This document shows positions 38,727-48,485 of a stretch of DNA of 64,000 nucleotides, piece after piece. Positions within the stretch are counted from its first letter, which is position 1. The number at the start of each line of letters is the position of its first letter. The DNA is taken from NCBI RefSeq assembly GCF_003350345.1, contig NZ_QNVJ01000084.1, positions 1-64,000 of the forward strand. The letters run 5' to 3'. Under the pieces are notes generated by a model, which saw nothing but the letters and a program-made list of their open reading frames with translations, did no database searches and was not told the origin of the DNA. The stretch comes from Alkalilacustris brevis (GTDB lineage Bacteria > Pseudomonadota > Alphaproteobacteria > Rhodobacterales > Rhodobacteraceae). The position numbers were made by a program, and so were the translations under genes.

Positions 38727-39230
38727 TCAGGCGGCTTCCGGCGCGCGCGCCTGGGCTTTCCCGGCCTCGACCGTCTGGCCGATCGCACGGCGCTGCGGCG
38801 CGGCCCCGCCCTGGGTGATCTCGATCCTGCGGGGCTTGAGCGCCTCGGGCAGCTCGCGCACCAGGTCGATATGCAGCATCCCGTCGGCATGGGTTGCCGC
38901 ATCGACGCGCACATGATCGGCCAGGTGAAAACGCCGCTCGAAGGCGCGGGTGGCGATGCCGCGGTGCAGATAGGTGCGATCTTCCTCGTCCTCGGCCTTG
39001 CGGGCGGAAACGATCAGCGCGCTCTCCTTCACCTCGACATTGAGTTCGTCGGCAGCAAACCCGGCCACCGCGATCGAGATGCGATAGGCGTTCTCGTCGG
39101 TCTTTTCGATATTGTAGGGCGGATAGGTCGGGGTCGTGACCTCGCTGGACATGACGCGATCCAGAAGATCGGTGATCCGGTCAAACCCGACGGTCGCACG
39201 GTAAAGGGCATCAGGGTCGAAACGACGCAT
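38727..39230 (-). CDS. Hsp20/alpha-crystallin small heat-shock protein, IbpA-like
   Basis: 167 residues. The N-terminal MRRFDPDALYRATVGFDR and the alpha-crystallin domain (about 40-130, with ISIAVAGFAADELNVEVKE and ATRAFERRFHLADHVRVDAA) are IbpA-like. The C-terminal tail holds KPRRIEI, the I-x-I-type anchor that bridges subunits. It keeps unfolded proteins from aggregating. AGGAGG sits nine bases before ATG 39230; the ATG at 39239 abuts that SD and is rejected. Confidence 0.92.
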   Translation of the reverse strand: MRRFDPDALYRATVGFDRITDLLDRVMSSEVTTPTYPPYNIEKTDENAYRISIAVAGFAADELNVEVKESALIVSARKAEDEEDRTYLHRGIATRAFERRFHLADHVRVDAATHADGMLHIDLVRELPEALKPRRIEITQGGAAPQRRAIGQTVEAGKAQARAPEAA

Positions 39231-39331
39231 GGCAGTCATCCTCCTTGCTTGAGCGATGTCTTGAACCGCGGCCCTCCCTTATGGGACGGGCCAGTACACC
39301 CAGGCCCGGCTTCGGCGCCTGGACATCGGGG

Positions 39332-39361
39332 AATCTGGGAAGCGGCCAGCAGCGATTCAAG
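39332..39361 (-). promoter_or_regulatory. Possible heat-shock (RpoH-type) promoter for hsp20
   Basis: On the minus strand CTTGAA (39356-39361), then a 17-base spacer, then CCAGATT (39332-39338). The -35 matches the RpoH element well; the -10 match is weak. It lies about 100 bases before the hsp20 start. Confidence 0.3.
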
Positions 39362-39406
39362 AGGGAAGAGCCTTGAATAACCCGACTTGAGAGGAGACCC
39401 GAGGGC

Positions 39407-39428
39407 AGCGCCTGCCCAGGCAGGCGCT
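39407..39428. terminator. Hairpin downstream of the protease gene
   Basis: AGCGCCTGCC (39407-39416) pairs with GGCAGGCGCT (39419-39428). It lies between the protease 3' end and hsp20 in a gap of about 345 bases (39231-39575) that otherwise shows no gene. No T run; function inferred from position. Confidence 0.4.
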
Positions 39429-39575
39429 TGTGCCTGACGGCACCACCGGCGCGGCGCTCAGCAAAGGATCTACGTTACAGTATGTTGAGGCGCTGCCCGG
39501 CGATGCCGCCGGGCGGGCCGTCTGGCAAGGGGCTGTGACATGCACAGGCCTTGAGAGAGCAATACGCCCGCGCGT

Positions 39576-40397
39576 TCAGGGGCGGATGAATCGTGCGCCA
39601 ATTTCGGGGCGGGTATCGCCGGCCGCGGCTGACGGACCGGAGGACGGCACGCGGCCATTCGCAAGCGCCTGGTGCAGGGTGGCAATCTCATCGCGCAGGG
39701 CGGTGCCCAGGGCCACTTCGCGCTGCTCCAGCTCGGCCTTGGCTGACACGACCGAGACAATCTGCGGCGCACCGCCCGCGCCGGCTGCGAAAACCGGCGC
39801 GCCGGAAGCCCCGAAATCCACCGGGCAGGACAACACCAGCACCCGGCGATCATTGTCGAGCACGTCGCACATTTCTTGCAGGGCGGGGGCCTCGGCTTGC
39901 GCCCGCGCGTAAGAAACGATGCTCACCCGTTCGCCCGGCCGCGCGGCATGGGCAATCGCGAATGGCTGCATCTGTGGCAGGCGGATCGGGCGGTCAAGCT
40001 CGATCACCGCCAGATCATGCGGCACATGCGCCAGCGCATCCTCGGACGCGGGCACATAGGCGGGATGCACCGCCACCCGACGCGCGCCGCGATAGGCCGC
40101 CGCGCGCCCGTTGCGCCACCCCGCCAGAAAGGTGATGTCGCCGGGCGCGATGCGCGCGCCACTGGCGGGGTCGAACAGGCAATGCGCGGCTGTCAGCACC
40201 TGATCGGGGGCGATCAGCGCACCGGTGCAGAAGCTCCCCTGCCCCAGATCGAGCCGTCCGACCGCCTCGAACCCGCGCCCCGCATCCGTGGTGGACAGAA
40301 TCCGCGCACCATCCGCTCCCACCTGCGCCATCGCTGCGGCGGCGGGCAGCAGCGCCGCGCCCAAGGCGGCAACGATCCGGCGAAACAGGCGGGGCAT
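39576..40397 (-). CDS. Secreted trypsin-like serine protease
   Basis: 273 residues with signal peptide (about 1-25). Catalytic triad motifs: TAAHC (His near 70), HDLAVIELD (Asp) and FGASGAPVF (Ser). The nucleophile motif is GxSGxP, as in glutamyl-endopeptidase-like S1 members, rather than GDSGGP. Four cysteines could form two disulfides. Probably periplasmic or secreted; substrate unknown. GGAG five bases before ATG 40397 sets the start over GTG 40403. Confidence 0.87.
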   Translation of the reverse strand: MPRLFRRIVAALGAALLPAAAAMAQVGADGARILSTTDAGRGFEAVGRLDLGQGSFCTGALIAPDQVLTAAHCLFDPASGARIAPGDITFLAGWRNGRAAAYRGARRVAVHPAYVPASEDALAHVPHDLAVIELDRPIRLPQMQPFAIAHAARPGERVSIVSYARAQAEAPALQEMCDVLDNDRRVLVLSCPVDFGASGAPVFAAGAGGAPQIVSVVSAKAELEQREVALGTALRDEIATLHQALANGRVPSSGPSAAAGDTRPEIGARFIRP

Positions 40398-40451
40398 GGA
40401 CACTCCGTTGGTGGCGGCAGGATCCGGCAGTAACGCAGGGATGCGGCAAAT

Positions 40452-41756
40452 TCAGGGCATATCGGCGGCAAGCGCGCGGGGGCGCGGCCCGCCGGTGGCC
40501 CAGTCGAGAAGTTCGACCGTATGCACCACCGGCCCACCGCCGTGATGGGTGATCTGCATCATGCAGCCCAGATTGCCCGCCGCCACCATATCGGCGCCGG
40601 TTGCGCGCAGGTGCCGGGCTTTCTGAGCGCCAAGCTGTCCGGCGATGGCAGGTTGCAACAGGTTGTATGTGCCCGCCGAGCCGCAGCAGATATGCGCCTC
40701 GGCCGGCTCGGTCACGGTGAAGCCGGCCGTTTCCAGCAAGTCCTTGGGAAGGGCCGTCACCCTCTGGCCATGGCGCAGCGAACAGGCCGAATGATAGGCC
40801 ACGCGCAGCGCCGGCAGGCCCGTGCCCGCCCCCTCCGGCAGCCCCAGCCGGGCGACAAGTTCGGTGACGTCGAGCGCCCGCGCAGCCACATCCGCCGCCT
40901 GCGCGGCAAGCGGATCGTTGCGGAACATGTGCCCGTAATCCTTGATCACTGTGCCGCAGCCCGAAGTGTTGATCACCACTGCGTCCAGCCCGCCGGCGCC
41001 CTGTTCGGCGTGCAATGCCCGGATCAGCCGGCCCGCTGCGGTATGGGCATCGTCGCGCCGGCCCATGTGATGCGCCAGCGCCCCGCAACAGCCCGCATCG
41101 CGCGCGATCACCACCTCGCAGCCCAGCCGCGTGAGCAGCCGGATGGTGGCATCGTTGATATCGGTGTTGAGCGCGCGTTGCGCGCATCCGGTCATCAGCG
41201 CCACGCGCATCCGCCGTGCGCCCTGCGGCGCGAAGACCTGGGGATCATCATTGCGGCTGACCGGCGGGATCGGCGCAGCGGCCATGTCGAGCATCGCGCG
41301 CAGGCGCGCATCGGGCATCAGCCGGCGAAAGGGCCGCGCCAGCTTGGCTCCCGCCAGCGCCAGCCGGAACCGCCCGGGGCGCGGGAGCACCCGCGCCAGC
41401 AGCCAGCGCAATGCACGCTCGGCCGGGGGGCGGCGATAGGTGGCCTCGATATGGGCGCGGGCATGATCGACCAGGTGCATGTAATGCACGCCCGATGGGC
41501 AGGTTGTCATGCAGCCGAGGCACGACAGGCAACGATCCACATGGCGCACGGTGTCGGCATCGGCGGCGCGCCCGCTCTCCAGCATCTCCTTGATCATGTA
41601 GATGCGCCCGCGCGGGCTGTCGCGCTCATCCCCCAGCAGGCGATAGGTCGGGCAGGTCGCGGTGCAAAAGCCGCAATGAACGCAGGCGCGCAGCACCTCG
41701 TTCGACCGCGCGGTGTCGGGATCAGCCAGCTGTTCAGGGGTGAAATGGGTCTGCAT
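40452..41756 (-). CDS. glcF: Glycolate oxidase iron-sulfur subunit
   Basis: 434 residues. Two ferredoxin-like 4Fe-4S clusters: CVHCGFCTATCP (Cys25, 28, 31, 35) and CLSCLGCMTTCP (Cys76, 79, 82, 86). C-terminal CCG motifs (GCCGALAHHMG, ICCGSAGTYNLLQP) are the Cys-rich CCG domain. With GlcD and GlcE it oxidises glycolate to glyoxylate and passes electrons to the respiratory chain. ATG 41756 starts MQTHFTPEQLADP; the 80-residue in-frame extension upstream overlaps glcE and is rejected. Five bases separate it from glcE. Confidence 0.95.
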   Translation of the reverse strand: MQTHFTPEQLADPDTARSNEVLRACVHCGFCTATCPTYRLLGDERDSPRGRIYMIKEMLESGRAADADTVRHVDRCLSCLGCMTTCPSGVHYMHLVDHARAHIEATYRRPPAERALRWLLARVLPRPGRFRLALAGAKLARPFRRLMPDARLRAMLDMAAAPIPPVSRNDDPQVFAPQGARRMRVALMTGCAQRALNTDINDATIRLLTRLGCEVVIARDAGCCGALAHHMGRRDDAHTAAGRLIRALHAEQGAGGLDAVVINTSGCGTVIKDYGHMFRNDPLAAQAADVAARALDVTELVARLGLPEGAGTGLPALRVAYHSACSLRHGQRVTALPKDLLETAGFTVTEPAEAHICCGSAGTYNLLQPAIAGQLGAQKARHLRATGADMVAAGNLGCMMQITHHGGGPVVHTVELLDWATGGPRPRALAADMP

Positions 41757-41761
41757 GGCGT

Positions 41762-42928
41762 CTATCCCCTGCCGCTTGCGCCCGGCGCGGCGAAGATCCC
41801 GCGCGGGTCGAACTGTTGGCGCAACCCGGCCGAAAGCGCCGCAATGGCGGGCGGTTCGGGCTGCTGGCGGCCCAGCCGCGCGATGGTATCGGGCGCGGCG
41901 CGCATCAGCGTGGCATGGCCCGGAAGATCGCCCAACCGGGCGCGCAGATCGGTGCCTTCGGGAAACAGCATCCAGACCAGCCCACCGCCCCAATCGTAAA
42001 GCACATCCTCTGGCGAAACCCTGGCGCGGGACGCGGCCTCAGGCCCGTCCGAGGGCTTGACCGAAACGCGCCAGACATCGCCGCCGCGCCCGGCAAAGGG
42101 TGCGACATCGCGGATATCGCACCACAGCGCGGCCGATTCGGTGGCATCATCGATGACCTCGGCCGTGCCGAAAGGCGCCAGCCAATCAGCCAGCAGCCCG
42201 GCGCGGCGCTCGACAGCCTGCGCGAACCCCTCGATCCGCAGGAAGGTGCCCTGCCCCGGCCAATGCGCGGCACCCGAAACCTCCCAGGGGCTGCTCAGCC
42301 CGGCGGCAAGCGCCGCCACCGCGCGCACATCCTCCAGCCCACGCAGCGCAAGTGTTGTCTGCGCCTCGGGCCTTGGCGCGAGTTTCAGCGTCACCTCGCT
42401 CAGCGCGCCCAATGTGCCCATGCTGCCCGCAAGCAGGCGCACCAGGTCATAGCCGGTGACGTTCTTCATCACCCGGCCGCCATTGCGAATGATCGTGCCC
42501 TGCCCGTCAATGAACCGCACGCCAAGCAGGGCATCGCGGCACGCGCCAGCCTGAATGCGGCGCGGCCCCGAGGCATTGGCCGCCACCATGCCGCCAACCG
42601 TGGGCGCGCCCGTGCCGCCCGGGCGCGGTGCCGCGCCGGTGCCCAGCAGCGCGCGCGCGTCCATCGGCTCGAAGGCGAGGCGCTGGCCCTCGGTGGCAAG
42701 GCGCGCCTCGATCTCGTCCAGTGGGGTGCCGGCACGCGCGGTCATTGTCAACGCACCGGGATCGTACTCGGTGATGCCCGTCAGCGCGGCAGTGGATAGC
42801 GCCGCCCCGCCCCCAACGGCGATCCGGGTGCCGCCGCCAATGATGTCCAGCGGGCCGGAAGCCGCGCGCAACATTTCGGCAAGCTCGGCCTCATCGGCAG
42901 GTGTGTGCACCGCTACCCCTCCACTCAT
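41762..42928 (-). CDS. glcE: Glycolate oxidase FAD-binding subunit
   Basis: 388 residues with the PCMH-type FAD fold: [10 protein letters not shown]-like [12 protein letters not shown] near 40, and [20 protein letters not shown] and [25 protein letters not shown] (about 110-180). It is an auxiliary flavin subunit of the GlcDEF complex. Its start overlaps the DUF1285 stop by four bases, forming a minus-strand DUF1285-glcE-glcF operon. Confidence 0.93.
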   Translation of the reverse strand: MSGGVAVHTPADEAELAEMLRAASGPLDIIGGGTRIAVGGGAALSTAALTGITEYDPGALTMTARAGTPLDEIEARLATEGQRLAFEPMDARALLGTGAAPRPGGTGAPTVGGMVAANASGPRRIQAGACRDALLGVRFIDGQGTIIRNGGRVMKNVTGYDLVRLLAGSMGTLGALSEVTLKLAPRPEAQTTLALRGLEDVRAVAALAAGLSSPWEVSGAAHWPGQGTFLRIEGFAQAVERRAGLLADWLAPFGTAEVIDDATESAALWCDIRDVAPFAGRGGDVWRVSVKPSDGPEAASRARVSPEDVLYDWGGGLVWMLFPEGTDLRARLGDLPGHATLMRAAPDTIARLGRQQPEPPAIAALSAGLRQQFDPRGIFAAPGASGRG

Positions 42929-43518
42929 GGCAGTTCATCCGAGGGAATCAGCGGAAAGAACCGCCCGCCTGACCAAAGCCCAAACCAGCGCGCACCCTCG
43001 TGCATCTCATCTGCGCCCAGATCGACAAGGCGGTAAAAGCTCTTGCGATCGATCAGCGCCTCGAGCCCCGCGCGCACCATCACATAGGGCGATGGCTCGC
43101 CGCTCTCCGGATCGCGGGTGACGCGGATCGGGTGATCCGGGCCTGCAGTCACACTGTCGCCCACCTGGGTGGTGAAGGTCAGCCGTTGATCGCGCCCCTG
43201 CCCTTCTGCGGTGAAATCGACCGCCACGAAAGGCGCATCATCAACGGTGATTCCCACCTTTTCGACGGGTGTGACAAGAAAATACCTGTCACCCTCGCGT
43301 TTCAGGATCGAGGAAAACAGCCGCACCATCGCAGGCCGCCCGATGGGGGTGCCCTGGTAGAACCAGGTGCCATCGCGGGCGATGCGCATGTCGAGATCGC
43401 CGCAGAACGGCGGGTTCCACTTGTGCACCGGCGGCAGGCCACGCCCGCCGCTGGCCGCCCTGCTGGCCGCCGACATCACGCTTTCCGCCGTGGCTTTCAC
43501 GATCTTTTGTGTGCTCAT
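42925..43518 (-). CDS. DUF1285 protein
   Basis: 197 residues, starting [13 protein letters not shown]. The conserved core ([22 protein letters not shown], then [19 protein letters not shown]) and [12 protein letters not shown] identify DUF1285. No membrane segment or catalytic motif; function unknown. It is first gene of the operon leading to glcE and glcF and is divergent from moxR. I recall DUF1285 near moxR-DUF58 genes in other Rhodobacterales, so its link to glycolate metabolism may be accidental. Confidence 0.85.
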   Translation of the reverse strand: MSTQKIVKATAESVMSAASRAASGGRGLPPVHKWNPPFCGDLDMRIARDGTWFYQGTPIGRPAMVRLFSSILKREGDRYFLVTPVEKVGITVDDAPFVAVDFTAEGQGRDQRLTFTTQVGDSVTAGPDHPIRVTRDPESGEPSPYVMVRAGLEALIDRKSFYRLVDLGADEMHEGARWFGLWSGGRFFPLIPSDELP

Positions 43519-43611
43519 CCTTTTTGCCTGGCGCTCCCGGTGGCATAGTTCGGCTACAAACGTCATACAGCATAGCGCCCCCCGGCGTCACGCGCAGAGA
43601 GGGAAAACAGA

Positions 43612-44619
43612 ATGGACGATCAGACGCGCCTTGTCGCGGAAATCGAACAGCTCGGCGAGCGGCTGGAAACCGCGCGCGACAGCATCAACCGCCGCTTCAT
43701 CGGACAGGAACGGGTTGTGGAATTGACCCTTTCGGCCATGCTGTGCGGCGGGCACGCGCTGCTGATCGGGCTTCCGGGGCTGGGCAAGACGCGGCTGGTC
43801 GATACGCTGTCCACCGTGATGGGGCTGAACGGCAACCGAATCCAGTTCACCCCCGACCTGATGCCCGCCGACATCCTCGGCTCCGAAGTGCTGGAAACCG
43901 CCACTGACGGCAGCCGCGCCTTTCGCTTCATCGAGGGGCCGATCTTCTGCCAGCTTCTGATGGCCGACGAGATCAACCGCGCCAGCCCACGCACGCAGTC
44001 GGCGCTGCTGCAGGCGATGCAGGAGCGCGAGGTGACCATCGCCGGGCAGCATCGCAAGCTGGGCATGCCGTTTCATGTGCTGGCCACGCAAAACCCCATC
44101 GAACAGGAAGGCACCTATCCCCTGCCCGAGGCGCAGCTCGACCGCTTCCTGTTCCAGATCGACGTGGAATACCCCGACCGCGACACCGAACGCGCCATCC
44201 TGCTGGCCACCACCGGCACCGAGGAGGAGGAGGCCAGCGCCGTCTTCACCGCGGTCGAGTTGCTTGCCGCGCAGACCACTTTGCGCCGGATGCCGGTGGG
44301 CGAGGCAGTAATGGAGATGATTCTCGACCTGGTGCGCGCCTGTCGCCCCGGCGAGGCCGAAGCCAACGATGCCGTGAACGAATCCGTAAGCTGGGGGCCG
44401 GGGCCGCGGGCGGCGCAGGCGCTGATGCTGGCGGTGCGGGCGCGGGCGCTGATCGGCGGCCGGCTGGCCCCCGCGCCCGAGGACGTGATGGCACTGGCCC
44501 GCCCGGTGCTGAGTCACCGCATGGCACTGAGCTTTGCCGCGCGGGCGCGGGGCGACACGTTGTCTGCGCTGATCGAACAGGTCGCGCACCGTGTCACCCG
44601 CGCCGAGGCCGCCGCTTGA
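43612..44619 (+). CDS. MoxR-family AAA+ ATPase
   Basis: 335 residues. Walker A GLPGLGKT (53-60), Walker B LLMADEINRA near 122-131, sensor motif ATQNPIEQEGTYPLPEAQLDRF (from about 161) and an Arg-finger region are intact. MoxR ATPases act as chaperones that mature or insert metals into partner complexes, usually encoded with DUF58 and VWA proteins, as here. It heads a four-gene plus-strand operon; the next start (TTG) overlaps its stop. Confidence 0.94.
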   Translation: MDDQTRLVAEIEQLGERLETARDSINRRFIGQERVVELTLSAMLCGGHALLIGLPGLGKTRLVDTLSTVMGLNGNRIQFTPDLMPADILGSEVLETATDGSRAFRFIEGPIFCQLLMADEINRASPRTQSALLQAMQEREVTIAGQHRKLGMPFHVLATQNPIEQEGTYPLPEAQLDRFLFQIDVEYPDRDTERAILLATTGTEEEEASAVFTAVELLAAQTTLRRMPVGEAVMEMILDLVRACRPGEAEANDAVNESVSWGPGPRAAQALMLAVRARALIGGRLAPAPEDVMALARPVLSHRMALSFAARARGDTLSALIEQVAHRVTRAEAAA

Positions 44620-45620
44620 GCGCGCCGCGAGATACCACGCTGCCGCGTCAGGCTGCGGCCACCCTGCGCCACCGCGCCGAGTCGGCGGCGGCCGGGCTGC
44701 CGCCCCTGCTGGCCGAGGCCGAGCATCTTGCGGCCAATATCCTGCTGGGCGAGCACGGCCGCCGCCGCGCCGGCACGGGCGACGAATTCTGGCAATACCG
44801 CCCGGCCCATGCCCTCGATGCCGCCCGCAGCATCGACTGGCGCCGCTCGGCCCGGTCGGACGCCCATTTCGTGCGCGAACATGAATGGCAGGCGGCGCAG
44901 TCGGTGGTGTTCTGGGTCGATGATGCGGCCTCGATGCGTTTTGCCGGCGCGGCCAGTCGCCCCGAGAAAGGCGCGCGGGCACGGCTGCTGGCACTGGCCG
45001 CGGCCATCTTGCTTTTGCGCGGGGGCGAACGGGTCGGGCTGGCCGGGGGGCGGGCGCTTTCGGTTGCCGAAGAAGGGGCCGGGGCCGCCGGCAGTTGTGA
45101 CGCCTCCGGCGGCCCCGGCCTGCCGCCGCGCAGCGGCTCCGTGCAGCGTGACCGCCTGGCGCTGGCGCTGGTCGAGATGGCCGGGGCTGCCTCCGCCGCA
45201 GCGGGCAGCAGCAATGAATACCGCCAGCCCGATCTGCGCGGCCTGCCCGCGCATGGGCGTGCGGTGCTGGTTTCGGATTTCTTCGGCGATCCTGCCCCGA
45301 TCGAGCGCGCCGTCACCGCCGCCGCCGAGCGCGGTGTGCGCGGCGTCATGGTGCAGGTGCTAGACCCGGTCGAGGAAAGCTTTCCCTTCGACGGGCGCAC
45401 CATCTTCGAGAGCATGGGCGGCAGCCTGCGCCACGAGACCCGCAAGGCGGGCGATCTGCGTGCGCGCTATCTGGCGCGGCTGGCCGAACGCAAAGACCGG
45501 CTGGCGGCGCTGGCGCGCAGCACCGGCTGGCTGTTTCAGGGCCACCATACCGACCAGCCGCCGCTGGGTGCGCTGGTGGCGCTTTATCACGCGCTTGAAC
45601 GCAGGGGGCGGCGATGCTGA
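44616..45620 (+). CDS. DUF58 protein, MoxR partner
   Basis: 334 residues, beginning at TTG 44616 that overlaps the moxR stop (TTGA). The DUF58 core RSIDWRRSARSDAHFVREHE lies near 70-90, inside a von Willebrand-like fold (SVVFWVDDAASMRF with a degenerate MIDAS Asp). No membrane segments. It probably forms a substrate adaptor with MoxR. It overlaps the next gene by seven bases, supporting one coupled operon. Confidence 0.87.
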   Translation: MSAPRDTTLPRQAAATLRHRAESAAAGLPPLLAEAEHLAANILLGEHGRRRAGTGDEFWQYRPAHALDAARSIDWRRSARSDAHFVREHEWQAAQSVVFWVDDAASMRFAGAASRPEKGARARLLALAAAILLLRGGERVGLAGGRALSVAEEGAGAAGSCDASGGPGLPPRSGSVQRDRLALALVEMAGAASAAAGSSNEYRQPDLRGLPAHGRAVLVSDFFGDPAPIERAVTAAAERGVRGVMVQVLDPVEESFPFDGRTIFESMGGSLRHETRKAGDLRARYLARLAERKDRLAALARSTGWLFQGHHTDQPPLGALVALYHALERRGRRC

Positions 45621-48466
45621 CGCTGGGGCCGCTGGGGTTCACGGCGCCGGCGCTGCTGCTGGGGCTGCTGGCGCTGCCGCTTCTGTGGTGGCTCTTGCGC
45701 GCGGTGCCGCCCGCGCCGGTGGTGCGGCGCTTTCCCGGCGTGGCGCTTTTGCTGGGCCTGCGCGACGAGGAAACGCAGGCCGACCGCACGCCCTGGTGGC
45801 TTCTGCTGCTCAGGCTGGTGGCGATTGCCGCGGTCATCATCGCCTTTTCCGGCCCGGTACTGAACCCGCGCGCCGAGGAAGCGGGCAGCGGCCCGCTGCT
45901 GGTGATTGTCGATGGCAGCTGGGCCAATGCCCCCGACTGGCAGCGCAGCACCCGGCGGCTTGACGACCTGCTGGCCGATGCCGCGCGCAATGCCCGCCCC
46001 GTGGCGCTGGCCATGCTGAGCGACCCGCCTGCCGACACCACCCTGCCCCTACGTCCGGCCGAGCACTGGCGCGGCCGCCTTGCCGGGCTGGAGCCCAACC
46101 CCTGGGAGCCGGACGCCGCCGAGGCCCTGGCCGCCGCCCTGCCCGAGGGCGGGTTTGAAACCTTCTGGCTTTCCGACGGGCTGGCCCGCGAAGGGCGCGA
46201 GGCGCTGCTTGCCACGCTGGAGCAGCGCGGCCCCGTCACCGTTTTCGAAAGTCCGCGTCCGATCTACGCGCTGCAACCGGCCCGTTTCGAGGAAGGGCTG
46301 ATAAAGATCACCGCCCTTCGCGCCGCTATCGAGGGCGCCGCCCCGGAAACCGAGATCGAGATCACCGCCCACGGCCCCGATCCGGCGGGCAACATGCGCG
46401 AGTTGGCCCGCGGCACGGTTCCGTTTGACGCAGGCGCCACCGAGGGGGAGCTTGCCTTGTCGCTCCAGCCCGAGTTGCGCAACCGCATCACCCGGTTTCA
46501 GATCACCAGCCAGCCCAGCGCCGGCGCGACCAGCCTGACCGATGACGCGCTGCAACGCCGCAAGGTGGCCTTGCTGGCCCCCAGCGAAGGGCGCGAGGCG
46601 CTGGAACTGCTTTCGCCGCTCTATTACCTGCGCCAAGCGCTCGATCCGGTGGCAGACCTGATCACCGGCGGGATTGACGATATCCTGCTGGCCAACCCCG
46701 ATGTGGTCGTCTTTGCCGATGTCGCCCGCGTCACGGACATCGAGGCCGACATGCTGGTGGAATGGATGGAGGCAGGCGGGCTCCTGCTGCGCTTTGCCGG
46801 CCCCCGCGTCGCCGGAAGCGACATCAGCCGTGGCGAGATCGACCCGCTGATGCCCGTTCGGCTGCGCGCGGGCGGACGCACCGTGGGCGGCGCGATGAGC
46901 TGGGGCGAGCCGCGCGCGCTGCGGCCGTTCAACGAGGAATCGCCCTTCCATGGGCTGGAAGTGCCCGAGGATGTCACCGTCAGCGCCCAGGTTCTGGCCC
47001 AGCCCGACCCTGCTTTGACCGAGCGCGCCATCGCCACGCTGGCCGACGGCACACCGCTGGTGACACGCCGCCATGTGGGCCAGGGGCAGGTGGTGCTGTT
47101 TCATGTCACCGCCAATGCCGAATGGTCCACGCTGCCGATCTCGGGGCTGTTCGTGCAGATGCTTGAACGTCTGGCCGTCTCCACCCGCCCCAGCCGGCCC
47201 GGCGCCGACGAGCTTGCCGGCTCGACCTGGGTGCCACGGCAGGTGCTCGATGCCTTCGGCGCGGTGTGGGATGCGGGCAGCATGGCCGGGATCGACGGGC
47301 CGCGCCTGGCCGACGGCGCCGTGTCGGCCGATCTGCCCCCGGGCATCTATGCCGAGGGCGAGCGGCGGCTGGCGCTGAATGCCATCGCGCCCGAGCGCGC
47401 GCTTGTCCGCACTGCCTGGCCCGCGAATGTCCGGGTTGAAGGGGTGCAGCTTGTTCGGGAAACCCCGCTCAAGGGGGCTTTCCTCTCGGTCGGGTTACTC
47501 GCACTGCTGATCGACGTTTTCGCCACGCTCTGGTTGTCCGGGCAATTGCCCGGACAGGGGCGCGCCAGTCGAAAAGGCGGCAGCGGGAGGGGGGCCGGCG
47601 CGGCGCTGTCGGGCTGGCTGCTGGTGCCGGGGCTGGCACTGGCGCTGGCGTTGGTGGCACCGATCTCGGGGCCCGCGCTGGCGCAAAACTCGGGCAACGG
47701 CGCGCCCGCCGACGACCGGCTGGCCCTGCGCGCCACATCCGAGGTCGTGCTGGCCCATGTGCTGACGGGCGATCCGCGCGTCGATGAGGTGGCCGAGGCT
47801 GGGCTTCGCGGGCTGTCGCGCACGCTGACACTGCGCACCTCGGTCGAGCCGGCCAACCCCATCGGCATCAACCTGGAAAACGACGAGCTGGCCTTCTTCC
47901 CCTTCCTCTACTGGCCGGTGACCGCCGAGATGCCCACGCCCTCGGACGCGGCCTATGCCCGGCTCAACCGCTATCTGCGCACCGGCGGGATGATCCTGTT
48001 CGACACCCGCGATGCCGACATGGCGGGTTTCGGTTTTTCCTCGCCCACTGGGCGGCGGTTGCAGGAACTGGCGCGGCCGCTCGACATTCCGCCGCTTGAG
48101 ACCGTGCCCGAGGATCACGTACTGACTCGCACCTTCTACCTGATCCAACGGTTCCCCGGCCGCCATGATGGCGAGGTCTGGGTCGAGGCTGCGCCGCCCG
48201 ACACCGAACAGGCCGAGGGGATGCCGTTTCGCAGCCTCAATGACGGGGTGACGCCGGTGGTGATCGGCGGCAACGACTGGGCCGCGGCCTGGGCGACCAA
48301 CGAACGCGGCCAGCCGATGATAAGCATCGGGCGCGGTCAGGCGGGCGAGCGACAGCGCGAAATCGCCAACCGTTTCGGGGTGAACCTGATCATGCATGTA
48401 CTGACCGGCAACTACAAATCCGATCAGGTGCATGTGCCTGCCCTGCTCGAGCGGCTGGGCCAATGA
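45614..48466 (+). CDS. BatA-like membrane protein with C-terminal DUF4159
   Basis: 950 residues. The N terminus (LGFTAPALLLGLLALPLLWWLLRAVPP) is a BatA-type membrane anchor, followed by a second helix near 70 and a VWA-like region (LLVIVDGSWANAPDW). A central receptor-like extracellular part follows, then two helices near 620-690 and a C-terminal DUF4159 glutamine-amidotransferase-like domain (RTGGMILFDTRDADM, DHVLTRTFYLI). It probably senses or assembles a periplasmic partner under MoxR control. Function of the operon is unknown. Confidence 0.82.
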   Translation: MLTLGPLGFTAPALLLGLLALPLLWWLLRAVPPAPVVRRFPGVALLLGLRDEETQADRTPWWLLLLRLVAIAAVIIAFSGPVLNPRAEEAGSGPLLVIVDGSWANAPDWQRSTRRLDDLLADAARNARPVALAMLSDPPADTTLPLRPAEHWRGRLAGLEPNPWEPDAAEALAAALPEGGFETFWLSDGLAREGREALLATLEQRGPVTVFESPRPIYALQPARFEEGLIKITALRAAIEGAAPETEIEITAHGPDPAGNMRELARGTVPFDAGATEGELALSLQPELRNRITRFQITSQPSAGATSLTDDALQRRKVALLAPSEGREALELLSPLYYLRQALDPVADLITGGIDDILLANPDVVVFADVARVTDIEADMLVEWMEAGGLLLRFAGPRVAGSDISRGEIDPLMPVRLRAGGRTVGGAMSWGEPRALRPFNEESPFHGLEVPEDVTVSAQVLAQPDPALTERAIATLADGTPLVTRRHVGQGQVVLFHVTANAEWSTLPISGLFVQMLERLAVSTRPSRPGADELAGSTWVPRQVLDAFGAVWDAGSMAGIDGPRLADGAVSADLPPGIYAEGERRLALNAIAPERALVRTAWPANVRVEGVQLVRETPLKGAFLSVGLLALLIDVFATLWLSGQLPGQGRASRKGGSGRGAGAALSGWLLVPGLALALALVAPISGPALAQNSGNGAPADDRLALRATSEVVLAHVLTGDPRVDEVAEAGLRGLSRTLTLRTSVEPANPIGINLENDELAFFPFLYWPVTAEMPTPSDAAYARLNRYLRTGGMILFDTRDADMAGFGFSSPTGRRLQELARPLDIPPLETVPEDHVLTRTFYLIQRFPGRHDGEVWVEAAPPDTEQAEGMPFRSLNDGVTPVVIGGNDWAAAWATNERGQPMISIGRGQAGERQREIANRFGVNLIMHVLTGNYKSDQVHVPALLERLGQ

Positions 48467-48485
48467 ACGCAAGGAACACGCGCCG

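Noticed and set aside
39231-39575. ROSE-type RNA thermometer before hsp20
   Set aside because: The leader has hairpin potential, but I could not find the short anti-SD element that masks AGGAGG in known ROSE RNAs.
39430-39912. Plus-strand frame in the hsp20-protease gap
   Set aside because: Most of it is antisense to the serine protease and no ribosome binding site precedes it.
39576-40397. Protease judged inactive because it lacks GDSGGP
   Set aside because: GASGAP still keeps the GxSGxP nucleophile pattern of active S1 relatives, and His and Asp motifs are intact.
40452-41993. GlcF with 79-residue N-terminal extension
   Set aside because: The extension lies inside glcE in another frame; MQTHFTPEQL at 41756 matches the family start.
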